NCBI GenBank assembly: GCA_021784975.1
Contig: JAJYGU010000264.1
Span: 1 to 6,668 of the forward strand
Origin: Planctomycetota bacterium
GTDB taxonomy: Bacteria; Planctomycetota; Planctomycetia; Pirellulales; Thermoguttaceae
Length of the DNA stretch: 6,668 nucleotides
Direction of reading: 5' to 3'
In this document: positions 5,476-6,668 of the stretch, piece after piece
Layout: the number at the start of each line of letters is the position of its first letter
Position numbering within the stretch: position 1 is the first letter of the stretch
The notes under the pieces: generated by a model
What the model was told of the DNA's origin: nothing
The model's database searches: none
Seen by the model: only the letters and a program-made list of their open reading frames with translations
Translations under genes and position numbers: made by a program

Positions 5476-5574
5476 GGGGACTGTCCTGATCTTTGTGGCA
5501 GGACGCCACAAAAATGGGACTGTCCCCTTGGGACCAGCCGTGTGACACAAAAATCCGTACGGGGCCCTACTGAG
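5467..5574. repeat. 10-bp direct repeat CCCTACTGAG flanking the REP-like element
   Basis: CCCTACTGAG occurs at 5467-5476, where it contains the Tyr codon and TGA stop of the repeat-protein gene, and again at 5565-5574. The 88 bp between hold the REP-like palindrome. It could be a target-site duplication or replication-slippage scar; chance cannot be excluded for a 10-mer. Confidence 0.5.
5476..5527. repeat. REP-like nested palindrome (GGGGACTGTCC ... GGGACTGTCCCC)
   Basis: An inner hairpin TTTGTGGC (5492-5499) / GCCACAAA (5505-5512) with a 5-nt loop is flanked by outer arms GGGGACTGTCC (5476-5486) and GGGACTGTCCCC (5516-5527), which pair except around their centre. Each outer arm is itself nearly palindromic. 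I recall such sequences as dispersed repeats near RAYT/Y1 transposases in planctomycetes and other bacteria, but no transposase is present here. Starting immediately after the TGA, the structure may also serve as transcription terminator for the upstream gene. Confidence 0.7.
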
Positions 5575-5644
5575 TTGGCGACCTTGCCGAGATCCGGAGA
5601 TGTCCGAGGCCGCCGTGGAGTCGCCGGGTCGCCGGAACTGAGGC

Positions 5645-5650
5645 GGGAGG
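5645..5650 (+). promoter_or_regulatory. Ribosome binding site that fixes the yihY-like GTG start
   Basis: GGGAGG lies 9 nt before the GTG at 5660, supporting this non-ATG start. I see no convincing promoter in 5528-5644. Confidence 0.7.
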
Positions 5651-5659
5651 GCGCTGACC

Positions 5660-6529
5660 GTGCTCGGCTGGATTCGCAGTCAGTTCTGGCCCGCGTTGAA
5701 GACCAGCCTTCAGCGTTGGGGCCGCGACCGGGGCTCGCTGCATAGCGCGGCATTAGCCTATTACGCCGCCTTTTCGTTGTTTCCCTTGTGCCTCACTTTG
5801 ATCGCGGTGGTGGGGGTGGTTGCCAGGGTGTCCGGCGAAGTCCAGGGCCGCCAGCGGGAGATGCTGCATCTGGTTCGCCAAAATATCGGCCCTTGGCTGG
5901 CAGACCAACTTCAGGTGATTTTGATGGCCGTCCGAGGACAGGCAGCCGTGGGCGGGACGCTAGGTGTCGTGACCTTGATGTTGGCCGCCCTGGGTGTGTT
6001 CGCACAGTTGGAAACCATCTTCGACAGCATTTGGGGAGATGCCGAGAAGCCCGCCGGTGATTGGCGGACCACCCTCGGGACCATTCTGTACGAAAGACTG
6101 GTCGCCTTCCTGATGTTGCTGGGGATCAGCGGGCTGGTGATCCTGCTGTTCGCAGCCAACATAGTCCTTTCCGGCGTCAAATACTTCTACACCAACCTGC
6201 CCTTGGGCCAGGCCACCTGGATAGCTGTCCAATGGCTGACGACGATCCTGATAAATGCCGCCTCGCTGGGGCTTGTCTACCGCACGATTCCGCGGGCAAT
6301 GGTGCGTTGGCGGGATGCCCTCTGTGGCGGCCTGTTGGCCGCGTTGGTCTTGCAGATCGGCCAGCATTTCCTGGTCTTGTTTCTCATTGGCGGCCATTAC
6401 AGCGTCTACGGGGTGGTCGGCTCCTTCATCGCGGTGATGGTGTGGTTCTACTATGCCAGCGCGGTGGTCTTTTTCGGGGCGGAGCTGGTCCGCGCACTAG
6501 GCCCGACCAACCGTGACCAGCAGGACTAA
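5660..6529 (+). CDS. YihY/BrkB-family inner-membrane protein
   Basis: A 289-residue polytopic membrane protein of the YihY/virulence factor BrkB family (once mislabelled RNase BN). The family has a conserved six-helix fold; its molecular role is not settled. Seen here: the N-terminal signature SAALAYYAAFSLFPLCLTLI (29-48) leading into helix 1 (about 33-57), helix 2 about 98-118, helix 3 about 148-172, helix 4 about 186-206, helix 5 about 218-243 after the RWRDALCGGLLAALV motif (216-230), and helix 6 about 250-275. The C-terminal family motif YGVVGSFIAVMVWFYYASAV (250-269) runs on to GAEL (273-276). Between helices 1 and 2 an amphipathic segment (58-95) is typical. Length is normal, the tail short and charged (PTNRDQQD). 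The start is GTG with a good ribosome site. It does not obviously belong to an operon with the upstream gene, which is separated by 184 nt and a palindrome. The stop codon overlaps the left end of a repeat element. Confidence 0.93.
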   Translation: MLGWIRSQFWPALKTSLQRWGRDRGSLHSAALAYYAAFSLFPLCLTLIAVVGVVARVSGEVQGRQREMLHLVRQNIGPWLADQLQVILMAVRGQAAVGGTLGVVTLMLAALGVFAQLETIFDSIWGDAEKPAGDWRTTLGTILYERLVAFLMLLGISGLVILLFAANIVLSGVKYFYTNLPLGQATWIAVQWLTTILINAASLGLVYRTIPRAMVRWRDALCGGLLAALVLQIGQHFLVLFLIGGHYSVYGVVGSFIAVMVWFYYASAVVFFGAELVRALGPTNRDQQD

Positions 6530-6664
6530 CCCGGATTATTCATGGCCGCATCGCAACCCGAAGCGTAAGCGAGGACGGCTACAAGACTTAGCCTCGCTTA
6601 CGCTTCGGGTTACGATTGCGCACCCTGCGTAGCGCACGTCCGGAGGTGTGAATGATCCGGGCTA
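6527..6664. repeat. Nested inverted-repeat element (MITE-like) after yihY
   Basis: Outer arms TAACCCGGATTATTCA (6527-6542) and TGAATGATCCGGGCTA (6649-6664) are inverted copies matching at 14 of 16 positions. Inside, AACCCGAAGCGTAAGCGAGG (6555-6574) and its perfect reverse complement (6592-6611) form a 20-bp stem with a 17-nt loop. A third small hairpin, TGCGC/GCGCA, lies at 6617-6636. The element encodes no protein. Its left arm starts at the yihY stop codon TAA. The strong stem probably also ends transcription, although no U-tract follows. Confidence 0.75.
6555..6611 (+). terminator. 20-bp perfect hairpin, probable transcription end of yihY
   Basis: The arms are perfectly complementary over 20 bp and lie 25 nt past the yihY stop. 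There is no run of T after the stem, so the terminator role is inferred from position and stability only. Confidence 0.4.
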
Positions 6665-6668
6665 ACCG

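Noticed and set aside
4936..5550. Minus-strand 204-codon frame over the Gly-Pro repeat gene
   Set aside because: Arg/His/Ser-rich shadow of the repeat tract that also crosses the REP-like palindrome; no ribosome site or domain.

Overview
The window looks like chromosomal DNA of a GC-rich planctomycete, probably of the Pirellulales type. This is inferred, not proven. The reasons are a large secreted glycoside-hydrolase-like protein, sparse gene packing with long intergenic gaps, a small secreted Gly-Pro repeat protein, and dispersed-looking palindromic elements (GGGACTGTCCCC type and AACCCGAAGCGTAAGCGAGG type) that I recall, unverified, from planctomycete genomes.

Layout. (1) 1-2082, minus strand: a continuous 694-codon frame for an exported (beta/alpha)8-barrel glycoside-hydrolase-like protein. 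It runs off the left edge close to its natural C-terminus, so several plus-strand open frames over it are shadows. (2) 2209-2524, plus strand: a C-terminal relic of an L-lactate permease (LctP/LldP family) with a visible +1 frameshift, enclosed in an accidental long open frame. (3) 2541-2966, minus strand: ssrA (tmRNA) encoding the tag (A)AEYNLAMAA, with its own Rho-independent terminator. (4) 3236-3516, plus strand: a strong sigma70-like promoter, a roughly 130-nt leader, tRNA-Lys(CTT) and a 12-bp terminator hairpin. (5) 3708-4751, plus strand: a radical SAM protein with a C-terminal SPASM/twitch-type cysteine region, preceded by a possible CxxC mini-ORF. (6) 4793-5475, plus strand: a sigma70-like promoter, a good ribosome binding site and a 198-residue secreted protein with ten tandem six-residue Gly-Pro-type repeats. 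(7) 5476-5527: a REP-like palindrome touching the stop codon of that gene. (8) 5660-6529, plus strand: a YihY/BrkB-family inner-membrane protein. (9) 6527-6664: a nested inverted-repeat element starting at the yihY stop codon.

The genes do not form one obvious pathway. The central RNA block (tmRNA for ribosome rescue, tRNA-Lys) is housekeeping. The flanking protein genes each have their own spacing and, where visible, their own promoters. The most suggestive functional pairing is the radical SAM/SPASM protein directly upstream of the Gly-Pro repeat protein. It might be an enzyme-substrate pair, but a separate promoter between them weakens that reading. Signs of past rearrangement are the permease relic next to ssrA, the REP-like element with a 10-bp flanking direct repeat, and the MITE-like nested palindrome at the right end.
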